Below, in pieces: positions 42,555 through 54,046 of a stretch of 64,000 nucleotides of DNA. Origin of the DNA: Liolophura sinensis (taxonomy: Eukaryota > Mollusca > Polyplacophora > Chitonida > Chitonidae). The stretch spans positions 4,212,373 to 4,276,372 of the forward strand of contig NC_088306.1 of NCBI RefSeq assembly GCF_032854445.1, in the 5' to 3' direction. The stretch's first letter is position 1; each line of letters opens with the position of its first letter. The notes under the pieces are model-generated. The model had not been told where the DNA came from, did no database searches, and worked only from the letters and a program-made list of their open reading frames with translations. The position numbers and the translations under genes are program-made.

Positions 42555-42730
42555 TTTATTAGCCGCGGCTAAGCATCTCTACAGGTCGATCTTGTTTGTC
42601 TATCTGTCTGTCGATGGGCTGGTTGGTCAAAAAAGTAGGTCGTATAACCTGGACCTCCTATGTTTTAACATGGATCGTTCATTTGACAAAGATCCTGCGT
42701 ACAAGACGACACGACATCTCGGACTAGCGC
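42555..42730 (+). repeat. Dispersed repeat pair, copy 2
   Basis: CTGTCTGTCGATGGGCTGGT, AACATGGATCGTTCATTTGA and GATCCTGCGTACAAGACGAC match copy 1 at 38690-38870. Confidence 0.6.
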
Positions 42731-43004
42731 TTTTTTTCTTTACATATGTAATTGATTGTTAATTGCTTAAAGCTATCCTCAATACCCTAAGACTATATGG
42801 GTCTCTCGGACTTTATTCCCGCCATTTACGAGATCTGTCATTTTACATGTATTTACGTATAGTGAATAAACATTCAGTTCAATACCAGCATTTACGATAT
42901 TCCTTGTCCATAGCCAGGATTGCACACGCACTTCTGTGGCCAAATAAGTATAGGCCTAAGGTACCAGCGAGCCACATCCGGCTGCTGTCCTTTTCGTTCC
43001 TTCT

Positions 43005-43250
43005 TTCTTTAATTGAATGGTGTTTCATTCAAGAATGTTTCGCTTATACACTTCTTCACGCCGAGCAGCGTTATGGTAGGAGGAAACCAGCCACAGCCCT
43101 GGGGAATCTCTGACTATGTATTCACAAGATGCTGGCAAACATTTCCATGCACGTACGACCGGAAAGGAAGCTACATGTAGCATAAACTGGACTTGAATTT
43201 ACCGCGATCGCGGTGGTGAAAGGAAGACTCCCGTGTAATTGAGTTGTGCT
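43005..43250 (-). mobile_element. Diverged SINE-A
   Basis: The reverse strand has all parts in order but heavily mutated: CCGCGATCGCGGTAAATTCA, GCTTCCTTTCCGGTCGTACG, ATTCTTGAATGAAACACCAT. Confidence 0.7.
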
Positions 43251-43292
43251 GGTCCCCTTTTCTTTATTGAGAAGGTAAAACATATACATCTT

Positions 43293-43475
43293 CTATTTAT
43301 TTATTTATTCATTTGATTGCTATTTTACGCCATACTCAAGAATCTTTCACTTATATGATGGCCAGCATTATGGTAGGGGGAAACCGGACCGAGCCTGGAA
43401 AAAACATATGACCATCCGCAGGTTGTTGGAAACCTTCCGCGTGTGGCCGGAGAGGAAGGCAGCGTGAGGTGGGTT
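43293..43475 (-). mobile_element. 5'-truncated SINE-A downstream of GAL3ST gene 2
   Basis: The body and tail are typical. The reverse-strand tail (AATAAATAAATAAATAGAAG) lies about 230 bp past the GAL3ST stop codon at 43537 in the same orientation, and supplies AATAAA hexamers that could serve as its poly(A) signal. Confidence 0.85.
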
Positions 43476-43536
43476 TAAACTTCTAAATGACGCCCGACAA
43501 CTGTACAAACTATTTAGATGGGACTTTTCATATCCT

Positions 43537-44821
43537 CTATCGGATGTAATATTTTCTGGGTGGTGGTTCTAAGTTATGTTGTTTCTTATAATTAAAATAA
43601 ACTTTCTTAATCAACTGTCCATTCTTCATCTTAACTGCAACATTCGTTTCTTTAACGTTTTTTCCTACTCTATTATAACCTATTGGTATGTCCGGGTGCA
43701 ACTCTTCCCAGCGACTCTGGCCATATTGTCTCTTTCCCACCAAGTCTAGAAGTTGTAGCTCTGGTAGAAGCATCACGTGACACACAACTGCAGAGACATT
43801 TGTCTCTGGGTTCCACTTGGAGGATGGAATGTAGAATTGGTCTTGCCACTGTCGCCTGTTGTCCAAGCAAAAACTCTTTACGGACCTCAAGATATTTTTG
43901 TAAAAGTCCAACTCGTTTTGGAAATCGACGCCTTGCTGGACGATCTCACGGATGAGTTCGTTTTGGAAATGTTCGTAGAATCGGTATTCGGCCAGGGCTA
44001 CGGCTTTGTGCTTCGTCCTCTGCGGATGACTCCGCGCCCTACGCGGGTTGGAACGGTTAGTGTTTTTACGGATATACAAAATGTCCGTCAATTTCCAGCA
44101 GAGTTTTCGCTTCAGGAGAAGCAGAGACTCATCAAGTCTCTCGAGAACGATGATGAAGTCGAATTCCCTCTGTATTTTAGAGATAAACTCTTTAATGGCG
44201 GTCGGGTTCGTCCTGTCGCGATCATCGAGCCCGTAATAATACGTCTGTGGATTTGGACGAATGTTTTTACCGAGAGCGTATGTATACGGATCGTCCAAGT
44301 ATTCGGTCAGTTTGTCGTCTGTGGGTACGTCGTGGAAGTGATAATAATACAGGTAACTCTCCAGCTGCGGCAGAGGTTCTCGAACGATACCGATGAATAC
44401 GGCATCGCTCGGTAAAATTCTGGCAAACTCTGAGTGATCGTACATCACGTGGTTACACAGAATTTCGTACTTTTTCCCTTGCGGTGGAGGTAAAATTGCC
44501 GCATCATTGATCACTCTTGACCGCCCGATATAATTGGCGTACTTCGGCAGGACGAAAGTCAGCCATCGTAAGGTGCCAAACCGGAATAAGATATTCTGGA
44601 TGGTGCTACTTCCGGCTTTGGGAACTTTCAAGAAAGCGAAATGTGTTTTTTCCCGGCATTCCTCTGTGTTTCCTGTGAATCGGCCATCTTTTTCTAAGAT
44701 GCTTATATAGTCAGGATTTTGGTTTGAGTCAGTAGTCTGCGAGCCTGTGTATCTATGTTGGATGTACCCGAACAGCAGAATCGTCGCCCCGGCAACAGCG
44801 AGAACGACCCGCCACGCAAAC
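43537..44821 (-). CDS. Galactose-3-O-sulfotransferase family protein, terminal exon (paralogue 2)
   Basis: Paralogue of the gene at 5188-6373, likewise a predicted Golgi type II PAPS-dependent sulfotransferase. Numbering codons from 44844, the anchor VVLAVAGATILLFGYI is at about 13-28, and the PAPS 5' loop FLKVPKAGSSTIQNILFRFG at 71-90. CNHVMY is at 130-135, the 3'-phosphate strand FIGIVREPLPQLESYLYYY at 150-168, and VLERLDESLLLLKRKLCWKL follows. The C-terminal tail (KKVYFNYKKQHNLEPPPRKY) is longer than in paralogue 1. The frame has no ATG upstream of the anchor. TTTTTGTGTATGTTGCCAG ending at 44822 is a good acceptor, so the coding exon starts at 44821 in phase 2 and the start codon must lie in an unseen exon to the right. 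A SINE tail ends about 35 bp upstream of this acceptor. The sugar acceptor is unknown. Confidence 0.92.
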
Positions 44822-44855
44822 CTGGCAACATACACAAAAAGCAAATCGTAAAATA

Positions 44856-45078
44856 TTTTATTTACTTATTTGTTTGATTGGCGTTTTACGCCGTACTCAA
44901 AAATATTTCAATTATGTTGGGAGGAAACCCGATAGAGCCCAAGAAAACCCACGACCATTCATAGGTTGCTCACAGATCTTCCCACGTAAAGCCGGAGAGG
45001 AAGCCAACATGAGCTGGACTTGAACAAGGGGGTCACCTGGGTCATTGCGCCGTGCTGGCGTGCAAACCCCCTCGGCTA
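44856..45078 (-). mobile_element. SINE-A in the intron just before GAL3ST gene 2 exon
   Basis: Same orientation as the gene. Body CTTTACGTGGGAAGATCTGT, tail ACGCCAATCAAACAAATAAG. It ends about 35 bp before the acceptor, so the branch point probably lies in or at the edge of the SINE tail. Confidence 0.88.
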
Positions 45079-45529
45079 AAATATTTACTCGCCTCTATCA
45101 AGTCGATTGAGGTTTTACGCTGTATCCAAGCGTTACATATGACTTACATATATTGTGAGGCTGACATACCAGGTTTATGGATGGAGAGGAAACTTCGTGA
45201 AACAATAAAGTGAACTGATGAAAGGTGTATAAAGACGTTTTCTAAATTTTTTTGAAAGAGCCACTGCTGGGTTAATTTGACCTATAAACAGGTTTATGTT
45301 AAGAAACACAGACAAGACTGATATTTTTTGCAAGAAACATCGATGTTTCTAGGTGTAAAGATGCATCTAGGCACTTCTATTGTAATTAGCTGACCCATAA
45401 ACAACAATTTCAACTTGCAGGTACTGTAAACTTAGCGTCTATACAGGATAGCTTGTCCATGGATATAACGCGACCATGCTGTATTTTTCGCCTCGTTCCT
45501 GGCGTGTGGATCCATCTGTCTTCCGAAAT

Positions 45530-48470
45530 GGATCCAGATTAGGCCAGGGTTGAGGTCAAGCACTTGGGCTTCGAGATCACAGTCTTCGCCTTACATGGAC
45601 CAACATACACCCGTGACTGTCGCAGATTTTTACAAGCCCTTGATGGTGTTTTAAGCGATTCTAGCACTAACGTTTTACTGATCGGGGACTTCATTTGCGT
45701 TTTAGATCCTCGTCAAGATAAGCGAAGGACGGCCCCTGTAGTTCCCGACTCGTCTACGAGCCCTTTCAGCGCACTATTAAAGACTACGTTCTGTTTCAGA
45801 CAGCTTTAGGGTCCTTCCTCCTGATGCCCTAGAATACACGTGGACATCGCCAACGAGTCCTACCCTTCCCATTTGGATACAGTGTATTGTACTAAATATC
45901 TCATGGCACATTTAGTGCGTGCAGGTCATGAGCCGACAGCAATGTCGCACCTATGGTGGCAGTTGAATTTGATTCGGGGAATTGGGTGGAGAAGGTTCTG
46001 GAAACTAAACTTGGGTTTCTGAAGGAAGATGAGTTCCATGAAGGCACGAGGGAGTTCTTTTCCTCCTGGCTGTAAGAGAAGCGCTTTTTTAATACTGTTG
46101 TTGGTGTTTGGGAGGTGGGCAAAGCTGGCTTTAAACGGATAGCAATATCGTATGGTTGGGCCTGGGCACGCTGTCACAGGTGGGCCAAGCGCAAACTGCT
46201 GAAATCTTACAATGCCATCTCTGAAAGAGTAAGTAATGGTGAGACCCATGTAGTAGACCTGCTTGAACGTTTAACAAGTAAAGTGCATCCCCTTCCAGCA
46301 GTAGGCGTACAAAGTCACAGGAGTGCGAATTAAATGGCAGTTGGAAGGTGAGAGCCCCACCCTTTACTTTTGCTCCCTAGAAAAGTTTCGCGGGGTGGAA
46401 AAGTTTACAAGCTGCAGCCTCCCAGTGGAGATACTATCAGTTCCACTGACGAATTGCATAAGGCGGCTCGTTCATTCTATGCTGGTCTAGTTTGGCCTGG
46501 AGGGGTCGATAGGCAGTTAGTAGGCGAACTGCTGTTCAAAACTGATAGGCGATTGTCCCATAAGGGTGCAGTAGCATGTGATGAGGCCTTCTCCCTGGAG
46601 GGGCTTCGTACAGCTGCTATGTCGATGATTTAAACAATTCACCGGAGGTTGATGGGCCCCACTAGAATTCCTGTTGACTTTCTGGAATAGTTTAGGTCCC
46701 ATCTTCTCGGACGTAGCAAACGAGGCATATGCCAGTAGTATACTGATTGATTCCATAGATGAGTCTTTGGTTCGCCTTATCCACAAGAGGGACAACAAAG
46801 AGGATCTCAAAAATTGGCGCCCTATATCGCTTCTTTGACTACAACATTATTACAAAGGCCTTGACCCGTACACTGAGTTTTGTAATGGAGAGACTAGTTC
46901 ACAGTCACCAAGCTTGTTTTGGGCCTGGTCGGTAGATATTGACCAATAGCTTTCTGATGCGTGACCTTATTGAACTTGTTGAGCGTGAGAGCATTGAGGC
47001 TACCAAAATGCTGTGATGACAACACAGCATTTTGAGTAATTCTAAACCAGTGACGTCTAATACATTGTAGTTTACATCCCGGCATATTTTTTTCCTAAGT
47101 CTGCTTAAGCCGCGGTGCTTCTGAAAAAAATTAAATTGCTGGGTTTATAACAGGACCTCGGGGATTCGGTCTCTCAGAATTGGAAGTCGAAAGTGGAAAA
47201 GGTGGGCACCACATAGGAGGGATGGGCAAACAGATCTCTAAGCGTTATGGGACAAGTCAATGTTATTGAACTTGCTGGCCATGTCTAAACTTACGTTGAC
47301 ACAGTGTTTGAGTTGTCGGCCGAGGCGGGTCAAAGCCTAAATGAGCTTTCCAGTGATTTCCTGTGGTAGGGGAAGAAACCTCAGGTGTCTCAGGCGGTTT
47401 GTTTCTCCCCCAAGTCGGTGGGTTAAGATCCGATCGTGGGATCCGATCGTGGGATCCGACGTTTGATCCGATCGCTGAAGTTGGCCTTATTGGACAAACT
47501 TTTGTCATGTCAAGGCCGATGGGCTCAAGTTGGAAGATCCTTATTTAACCGGTATCTTAGATCTTCCAACATCCTTTCTCTGATCGATCTGGGCAAGTTT
47601 CCAGTTTCTTGCCCGAGTGGTTCCAGGGTACGGTTCAGAGTGTTAAAGCTGGCCAGGTCTGTTAGGTCTCCGGGCTATTGGGATCAGGCGCTGGAGTAGC
47701 CTTTGTACAACAACGGATTTACAGTTGAGTGACAGGACAAGGCTTTGGTTCCGAGCTGCCTGGCCGATCGTTGCTGACTGCTGATGCGGAGATTCGATGT
47801 TGGACATCCTTGGGCTTGTCCGCACAGTCTTTGATTAGAGTATCAACTGGGGCGAGTTAATTTGCTACGATCCGCACAGTCATTCCCGTGGAGTGGTTTC
47901 GGCTGGCAAATGCCGCCAGGGACTGTCAGGCGGGCATAACTATAGGACGGCATGAAGTACATCTCTTGTGCACTAAGAGATGGTATTCCTTGCTGCTGGA
48001 GGGCACTGATGTGACACCTGCAGGCATCCTGCGTTGGGAGCAGCTGGGAGCAGCCCAACTCGTGGGTTCATTTATTTCAAAGGTTGTGGGCCGCCAAGGT
48101 AAACAATAAAAGCAAGTTTGGAAATATGGAAGAGGCCTTACTGACGGGTTTTCTGGGGCGCCCATTGGTTTCTGGTGCTAGAGAATGTCCTTTGGGCAGA
48201 GTTTTTCCAGGGATTCTGAATTCGGGAACGCGACCGTTCTCAGCAGCGGTACCATCTGGAAGCATGGGTACAATGTTGAATCAAGCCAGTGTTATCGTGA
48301 CCCTTTTCAAGAGTGCTTTGTGTCTGAACTTGTTGACACAGTTTGAACGACACAGAAGGGAAGGAAATCTGTCTGATTTTGAGTCGGTCCGTTGTAGGAA
48401 TTGTATTGGCCATTATCCGGGACAGCAGAATTGTCGTGCGCCTTTAGTTGCTCATTTGGTTGTTTAAAAA
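45530..48470 (+). mobile_element. Decayed Tx1/L1-like non-LTR retrotransposon (LINE)
   Basis: ORF2 pieces in order. AP-endonuclease at 45540-45920: NVLLIGDFICVLDPRQDKRR (the GDFN/CVLDP block), then DALEYTWTSPT and LDTVY-like segments. Linker at 45950-46340. At 46400-46640, FYAGLVWPGGVD and SLEGLRTAAMSM. RT start at 46780-47000: IHKRGDKEDLKNWRPISL-like and RLSFVMERLVHSHQACFGPG, then ILTNSFLMRDLIELVE. From about 47040 only scattered C-terminal pieces remain (GGLRSDRG-like region at 47400). The RT catalytic core is not visible, so the copy has an internal loss besides many stops and frameshifts. Clade placement rests on the WRPISL...GFVPGR-type layout and is tentative. Confidence 0.8.
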
Positions 48471-48825
48471 TTGTCCATTTAGTTTTAAATCGTTCGTTTC
48501 TGTCTCTGTCTATTTACTGGCAGCCTGGACTTGTTGATAAGCGTAGGCATATTTTTATACCGTAAATACTGAATAAAGAATTCAAAGGCGAAGGGCACAC
48601 TTCCACAGAGACAATTAAATAGTGTCCAACATGGCAACGAATACAAAAGTATCTGCTTCTGTCTGCGACAGATCACCAAAAACCTGACAGCTGTAATTCA
48701 AGAGACATAAAAAGTGTCGCTAAATAAATACATACTATGTGAAAATATTACCACTAAATGTTTCAGCTGAAACAGAGATATTGTTTACTTATTTATTTAC
48801 TTGAGTGCATGGTCATTGACATGCT

Positions 48826-49105
48826 TACATTAACAAAAATAATCTGTTAATACTCGGAGAAAGTCTGTTGTCTGAGTAATGAGAGAATGCATTATGTTAT
48901 TATAATATAATATTGTGTCATATTCAACACAGTATCTTGTTAGTCTAGTAGAATCTTTATGTTGAATTAATAAAACATTATGTGCTTTATTTAACAGAAT
49001 ATTTTAACAGAATAAAAGCACGTTGTAATAGCAGAATACATTCTAGCATCCCTCAGACAACAGATTTTCTGTTAAAATTAACAGATTAATCTTTTGAGTG
49101 TATTT
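48826..49105. mobile_element. AT-rich MITE
   Basis: AATAATCTGTTAATACTCGG with GTCTGTTGTCTGAGTAATGA at the left end is inverted relative to the right end (TCCCTCAGACAACAGATTTT, CTGTTAAAATTAACAGATTA). TIRs are about 65 bp, with an AT-rich non-coding interior. A right-end fragment of the same family is at 50488-50552. Confidence 0.75.
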
Positions 49106-50120
49106 CACTTATGCAATGATAGTCACGTGTAATATACAGATTTGTACCCACAGGGAACGGGAGTGTGTACATGTCATGTTGGTAAAGGGATACTGAACTG
49201 TCGCCGATGACCTGAGTGAGACATAGGCGAGCCCAAGCTAAATCTGGGTTTAGGTGAAATTCAGATAATGTAGAATTTATTCATGCATGACTAATGATTT
49301 AACCCAGGAAACCCAATGTCCACTTATCAGTGAGTCAGCCTAATTTCCGTGTCCCTTTAAAGGCAAGTGATCTCCGATTTCGAGTGTCATGCAAGCTGAA
49401 CGATTCAGAGGTGGGGAAATCTGTGAGATTCCAATCATGTCTCACGCTGGGATTGAACCATGCACACGTCACGTCAGGTGTCTGCGCAGTTGGAGGAGAA
49501 ACCTCATCAGAAGCACGCCGCGACGAACTGCCTCCCGTCCACCCCATTAAACGGAGTGGGGGGGGGGGGGGGGGGGGAGGGAGTTTCTACCACAAACGAG
49601 CGCATAGTTAGATACCGCATTTTCTTCAAGGACGTCATGGTGAACAGCCTGCGTGAGGATCATAGCTGGATTTTATACTCAAAATGTGTTATGTTTCGGA
49701 ATTTCTGTCAGTTGTTTTCCTTCGTGACATACGGATTAATTAAACACGCATGAAAGAAGCATGTTTTCACAACAAACAATGAGGAAAAATTATCTTTGAA
49801 ATGTTTTCTTTTGTCTGCTTGTTTTTTTGTAAACATGTGTACGCGTCACCTTGCGAGTTGTATTTTCTGAGTTCTGATGTGGTTTATTTGAATTATAGCA
49901 CGATTCGTTTGTTGTACTTTATGTGCTAAACCGCGTTTGATAATGTTTGTAAGGTCAGGGAGGCAAACATTAAATATGTACGTTAAAGCACGCAATGTTG
50001 TGGGTCATAGAATGTGCGTAATTCCCATATAAAATTTAAATTAGAAATGAAGAAAAAAAAACAAAATTAAAAATAAAAGAACAATGGTTTTATGATGCCA
50101 CTTTTAGTTTGAAGAACATC
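49106..50120. other. Intergenic with poly-G tract
   Basis: An uninterrupted run of about 21 G lies at 49557-49577. No gene is recognised; open frames of 93-97 codons across the tract have no domain. Confidence 0.5.
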
Positions 50121-50303
50121 TGAAAACACTCTCCTCTCCGGCCTTACGTGGGAAGGCCTGCAGCAACCTGCGGATGGTCGTGGGCTTCCCCGGGCTTTCC
50201 GCGGTTTCCTCCCACCATAATGCTGGGCGCCGTCGTATAAGTGAAATATTCTTGAATGCGGCGTAAAACACCAATCAAATAAAATAAATGAATTGAAAAC
50301 ACT
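50121..50303 (+). mobile_element. 5'-truncated SINE-A with target duplication
   Basis: The element is 50131-50293, from CTCCTCTCCGGCCTTACGTG to CACCAATCAAATAAAATAAA, flanked by exact TGAAAACACT repeats. Confidence 0.92.
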
Positions 50304-50487
50304 GTTCCAAAAAAAACCATTTTTTTTGGTTCGTTTTTTTTTCATGTAGACCCGATGCCGTACCATCCGAAAACGTCATTAGAAAATAGGTTTTTCAACA
50401 CCGAATTAAATCGAGAACGGTTTGAGTGAAACACGAACTCACGACATGTGTGGTGTCCTTCCACACATCTAGGTCTGCCTATAGTAC

Positions 50488-50552
50488 ATTGTAGAATCAT
50501 TCAGAAATCAGGCTTTCTGTTAAATTTAACAGATTACTTTTTGAGAGCATAT
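50488..50552 (+). repeat. Right-end fragment of the AT-rich MITE family
   Basis: GTAGAATCATTCAGAAATCA and CTGTTAAATTTAACAGATTA match the right end of the MITE at 48826-49105. Confidence 0.65.
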
Positions 50553-50604
50553 ATACGGTCAGTTCCTCAGGTGATTCCCTTGTTTCGAATGGTGGAGGTC
50601 CGGG

Positions 50605-50755
50605 GCGTATGTAATGGCGGAGTGGATGTATGTAATGGCGGAGTGCTTTTATGTAATGGCGGAGTGCTTGTATGTAATGGCTAAGTGGTTGTATGGAATG
50701 GCTGAGTGGTTGTATGTAATGGCGAAGTGCTTGTATGTAATGGCTAAGTGGTTGA
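50605..50755. repeat. 21-bp minisatellite
   Basis: About seven units of GTATGTAATGGCGGAGTGCT + T with variants (CTAAG, CGAAG). Confidence 0.93.
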
Positions 50756-50794
50756 TTAGCTAATGTGTGTTTTTAGACGCGAAACGCACCTACC

Positions 50795-50880
50795 CGGGCT
50801 CTGCCCGTTTTCTTCCCACCATAATACTGACCGACGTCGTATAGGTGACACATTCTCAAATAAATAAATCAATAAATAAA
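50795..50880 (+). repeat. SINE-A 3' fragment
   Basis: CCGGGCTCTGCCCGTTTTCT, CCACCATAATACTGACCGAC and a (TAAA)n tail. Confidence 0.8.
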
Positions 50881-51214
50881 CAATCGCTAGTCAACACAAG
50901 ACGAGTTGATTAGATCCCTGCATCCGACGAAGCATCCCGAGATTCCTCTGTCTTCACTGTTCTGTGGACCTTCGTAATAAAAGTTGTCGGGGACGCACGT
51001 ATGGCTCTTGGGATGCGCCATGGTCTTAAATAATTTACCGATTCATATGATTGTTGCTTAACGCCATATTGGTCTTTATCATAGTTCACCGGACATCGTA
51101 AGGTTTTCTTCTACCTGTGTACTGAGCATGGGGTTATATTAAACGACAATATAATAAATGAACGTGATATACAATCTGAACGAGCTCATGGTGAAAATGG
51201 TATGTCACGCATTG

Positions 51215-51300
51215 TAAAGTTCGTCAGTTACTTGTCAAGAGTTGGTGGTTTACTTCGGATACTTCGGTTTCATGTTTCCATTAAAACTGGCCACCGTCTT
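51215..51300 (+). repeat. SINE-C-like fragment
   Basis: AAAGTTCGTCAGTTACTTGT then GTTGGTGGTTTACTTCGGAT resembles 51855-51905 and 35170-35230. Part of it forms the left arm of the perfect palindrome. Confidence 0.55.
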
Positions 51301-51418
51301 GAACACCGCGTACAACCCTAACCAAAAATAATTGACGTCCAGTGAGGGTTAGGGTTGTACGCGGTGTTCAAGACGGTGGCCAGTTTTAATGGAAACATGA
51401 AACCGAAGTATCCGAAGT
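51252..51418. repeat. Perfect 72-bp inverted repeat with 23-bp loop
   Basis: Arms 51252-51323 and 51347-51418 are exact reverse complements over 72 bp; the loop is 51324-51346. Arm landmarks are TTTCATGTTTCCATTAAAAC, GGCCACCGTCTTGAACACCG and CCCTAACC. The lack of any mismatch means a very recent origin, active gene conversion, or an assembly fold-back artefact. Confidence 0.97.
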
Positions 51419-51850
51419 TTGATTATCATCTCACGATATATTTAAAACTCTTAAACTTTCAAATTCCATACAGTTCTGTCCTGGAATCGCGTACAACTGT
51501 CCTTAGCGACAGACTAGATTTACTCATATCGTCAACACTCGTTAAATTTACCGGCTTTATAATCTCACTATTATTTACTGCACCCGTATAACTCTCTGTC
51601 CAGATTTGCACATGTGTTTATACGTGAAAAATTCACTGACGTCCAACTAAGGTAGGCAAATTAGAAGCGCTGGGGACAATAAAAGTTTATATACGCTCTG
51701 CAGGGGCGACGTTTTCCTGACATTATCTCAGTTTCATCTCCACGCTCTGACTGCTTATGCAGACTTGGTGACAATTCATGTGATTGGTGACAATTTAAGT
51801 GATCGGTGACTCTCGTATGAACGTTTGCGCAGTCTAACGACTTGGAACAT

Positions 51851-51990
51851 ATGGGAAAGTTCGTCAGTAACTTAGCAAAGGTGGGTGGTTTATGCCGGGC
51901 ACTCAAGGTCCCTCCACTGATAAATCTGACCACAATCGCATAAGTGAGAAAACAGTATGGCGTTGAACAGTGAACAGATAAATAATCAGT
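51851..51990 (+). mobile_element. SINE-C
   Basis: AAAGTTCGTCAGTAACTTAG, GGTGGTTTATGCCGGGCACT, CCACTGATAAATCTGACCAC and a degraded tail. Its 3' half is like SINE-A. Confidence 0.65.
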
Positions 51991-53825
51991 TCCTAGTAAG
52001 TTAACCGATGACGTCATTTCTGAATATTTTCGACCATTAGACGGAAAATTATTAACAAATATAAAACATGCCGCAAAACTGAAAAACAAAAAATGGCATA
52101 TTTTTCTTAATTTTCCCCTACAACTATGCATATTCTTTGTTCACCTTCTCAAGTATCCCTCAGGCTTTCAGCACGTTGCCCTCTTTAGCTCAGTCTAATT
52201 TTGATTGTCGTGTAAAGATTGAATATTGCGAGTATAGACACATAACATCGTCTGAATCCAATAATATTAAAAATATTAATAATACTTCTATACACGTTTA
52301 TGTATACATACCTCATGGTTCTTCAGGTACATGGCAAACCGTCTAGATTTAAATCTGACTCCATAATGGCCGTATAGCGAATAAACCGAGCAACCTAATA
52401 CAGACTAAGCATTCATTGCGACTTGCTCTAGAAAGACGGCCTCACAAATAGGGTTCACCGTACATGATAAAAACGACCGTGGCTACAGTACTGAACTGGC
52501 TGTATAGCCTGTGTTTAACCAGCACACGGCATACACGAGTTGATTGCCTGCTCTCAAAAACTGACAAAGAAATTCCACTGCCTCAGACATTTGTATTTGT
52601 TAAATTTCCTAACGTCACCTTTCACTGCAGTGATCGAATCCTAGCCTCATAGCTGGGTGTCGTCTGTCGTTTCCAGGTGTAACGTAAGTCTGCGTACAAA
52701 GTCTACATCGTGCTGACGATGTATAGGCCCATAGTCAGTCATGGGGAACACATCTCTGAGAACATTGCCTTAAGCGTCCAATAAGCGTATGGGGTCTGGC
52801 ATAAACACCTGTTCAATAAGTCAGCTTTCCTCCCGTGTGCTGCCAGCTTATCGGCCCGGTGTATGTCCCTATTCAATAAGACAGGTCATTCCCCACTACC
52901 GTCGTCATTCACTGTTCAAACAAATCTTTGTCCTTGTTTGAATGGAATGCCACTTTTTATACCATCCGCCAGTCCTATATGTACAGAGGGTAACAGCATA
53001 TATACGGCTGTCCCGTAGATAAAGACACCAGAGAGGCCTCGACAAGGCGGAACTGCAGGCCTCGGTGCACTCAGACAGCACAAAGGGCCATCCCCTTCAT
53101 AGACCAATATATATGACCGTCCCTGTCAATCTAACCCCATTCACAGAAAAAACCGGTTTTTGAGGTACTGGAATAAGACGGTCTGCAAATAAACAGGTCA
53201 TATATTTTCTATCATTCTATCATTCATTTTTTTTTCGATTTGAACATTAAACTGTACGATCTCCTTTTGAACTTTCGTCGTCTACAAACTGCCAACTCTT
53301 CACTTTTCTACATTTTACATTTTTTTGTGTGTGTCGTAATTTATATATCTTATATTTATACGTATGCGGTATATCACTGAGTATATTATATATTCCTCAA
53401 AATAAAAGACAAAAAAATTATCACAATCTTGCAGTTGTTATACCAATATACATATCTCCCAGAATAAGATACAATACCACGGAGAACACAAGAACAAGTG
53501 TTTCCTGCCAAACTAATTAATTTCTCTTTTTTTAACTTCACAACAGCATTCTATTGTAACAAGAATTATATTTTCGTTTCCGGAAGTGACCACTAATCAG
53601 GGGGCCAAATCGATAAAAACAGTCAAACAATAAGGCATTTGTCAAACGTTAACCGATTTTTTGTTTGGATACAAAGCGGGTTTATTATTCTGTGTGTAAG
53701 TATATATGTCCTATAGCATACTTTTCCCACTAGATTATGTGTTTACATGTACTTGCAAGTTGTATTTAACCTATAGCTTCCTGCGTTAGTTCAGTCATAT
53801 CATGAACGTGACTTCTTAATTGTAG
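51991..53825. other. Intergenic, nothing recognised
   Basis: 1.8 kb of AT-rich sequence without a supported gene or known repeat. Open frames here are short and domain-free. Confidence 0.45.
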
Positions 53826-54046
53826 GCGCGGCGCAATGACCCAGCAGCCTCTTACCAATACGGTTGTTGTGGATTCAAGTCCAGCTCATGCTGGCGTACG
53901 TGGGAAGGCTTCTGAGCAACCTGTGGATGGTCGTGGGTTTCCCCAGAGCTCTACACAGTGTCCTCCCACCGTCGTAATGCTGGCCGCCGTCGTATAAGTG
54001 AAATATTCTTGAGTATGGCGTACAACACCAATTAAATAAATAAATA
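53826..54046 (+). mobile_element. SINE-A, near full length
   Basis: GCGGCGCAATGACCCAGCAG head, CTCCCACCGTCGTAATGCTG body, CAACACCAATTAAATAAATA tail. AATTGTAG and AATTGTAC flank it. Confidence 0.88.

Noticed and set aside
43777-44415. Plus-strand open frame of 212 codons
   Set aside because: Antisense shadow of the GAL3ST paralogue 2 exon.
51315-51358. Telomere-like TTAGGG next to the palindrome loop
   Set aside because: Only one to one and a half units are present; too short to call a telomeric remnant.
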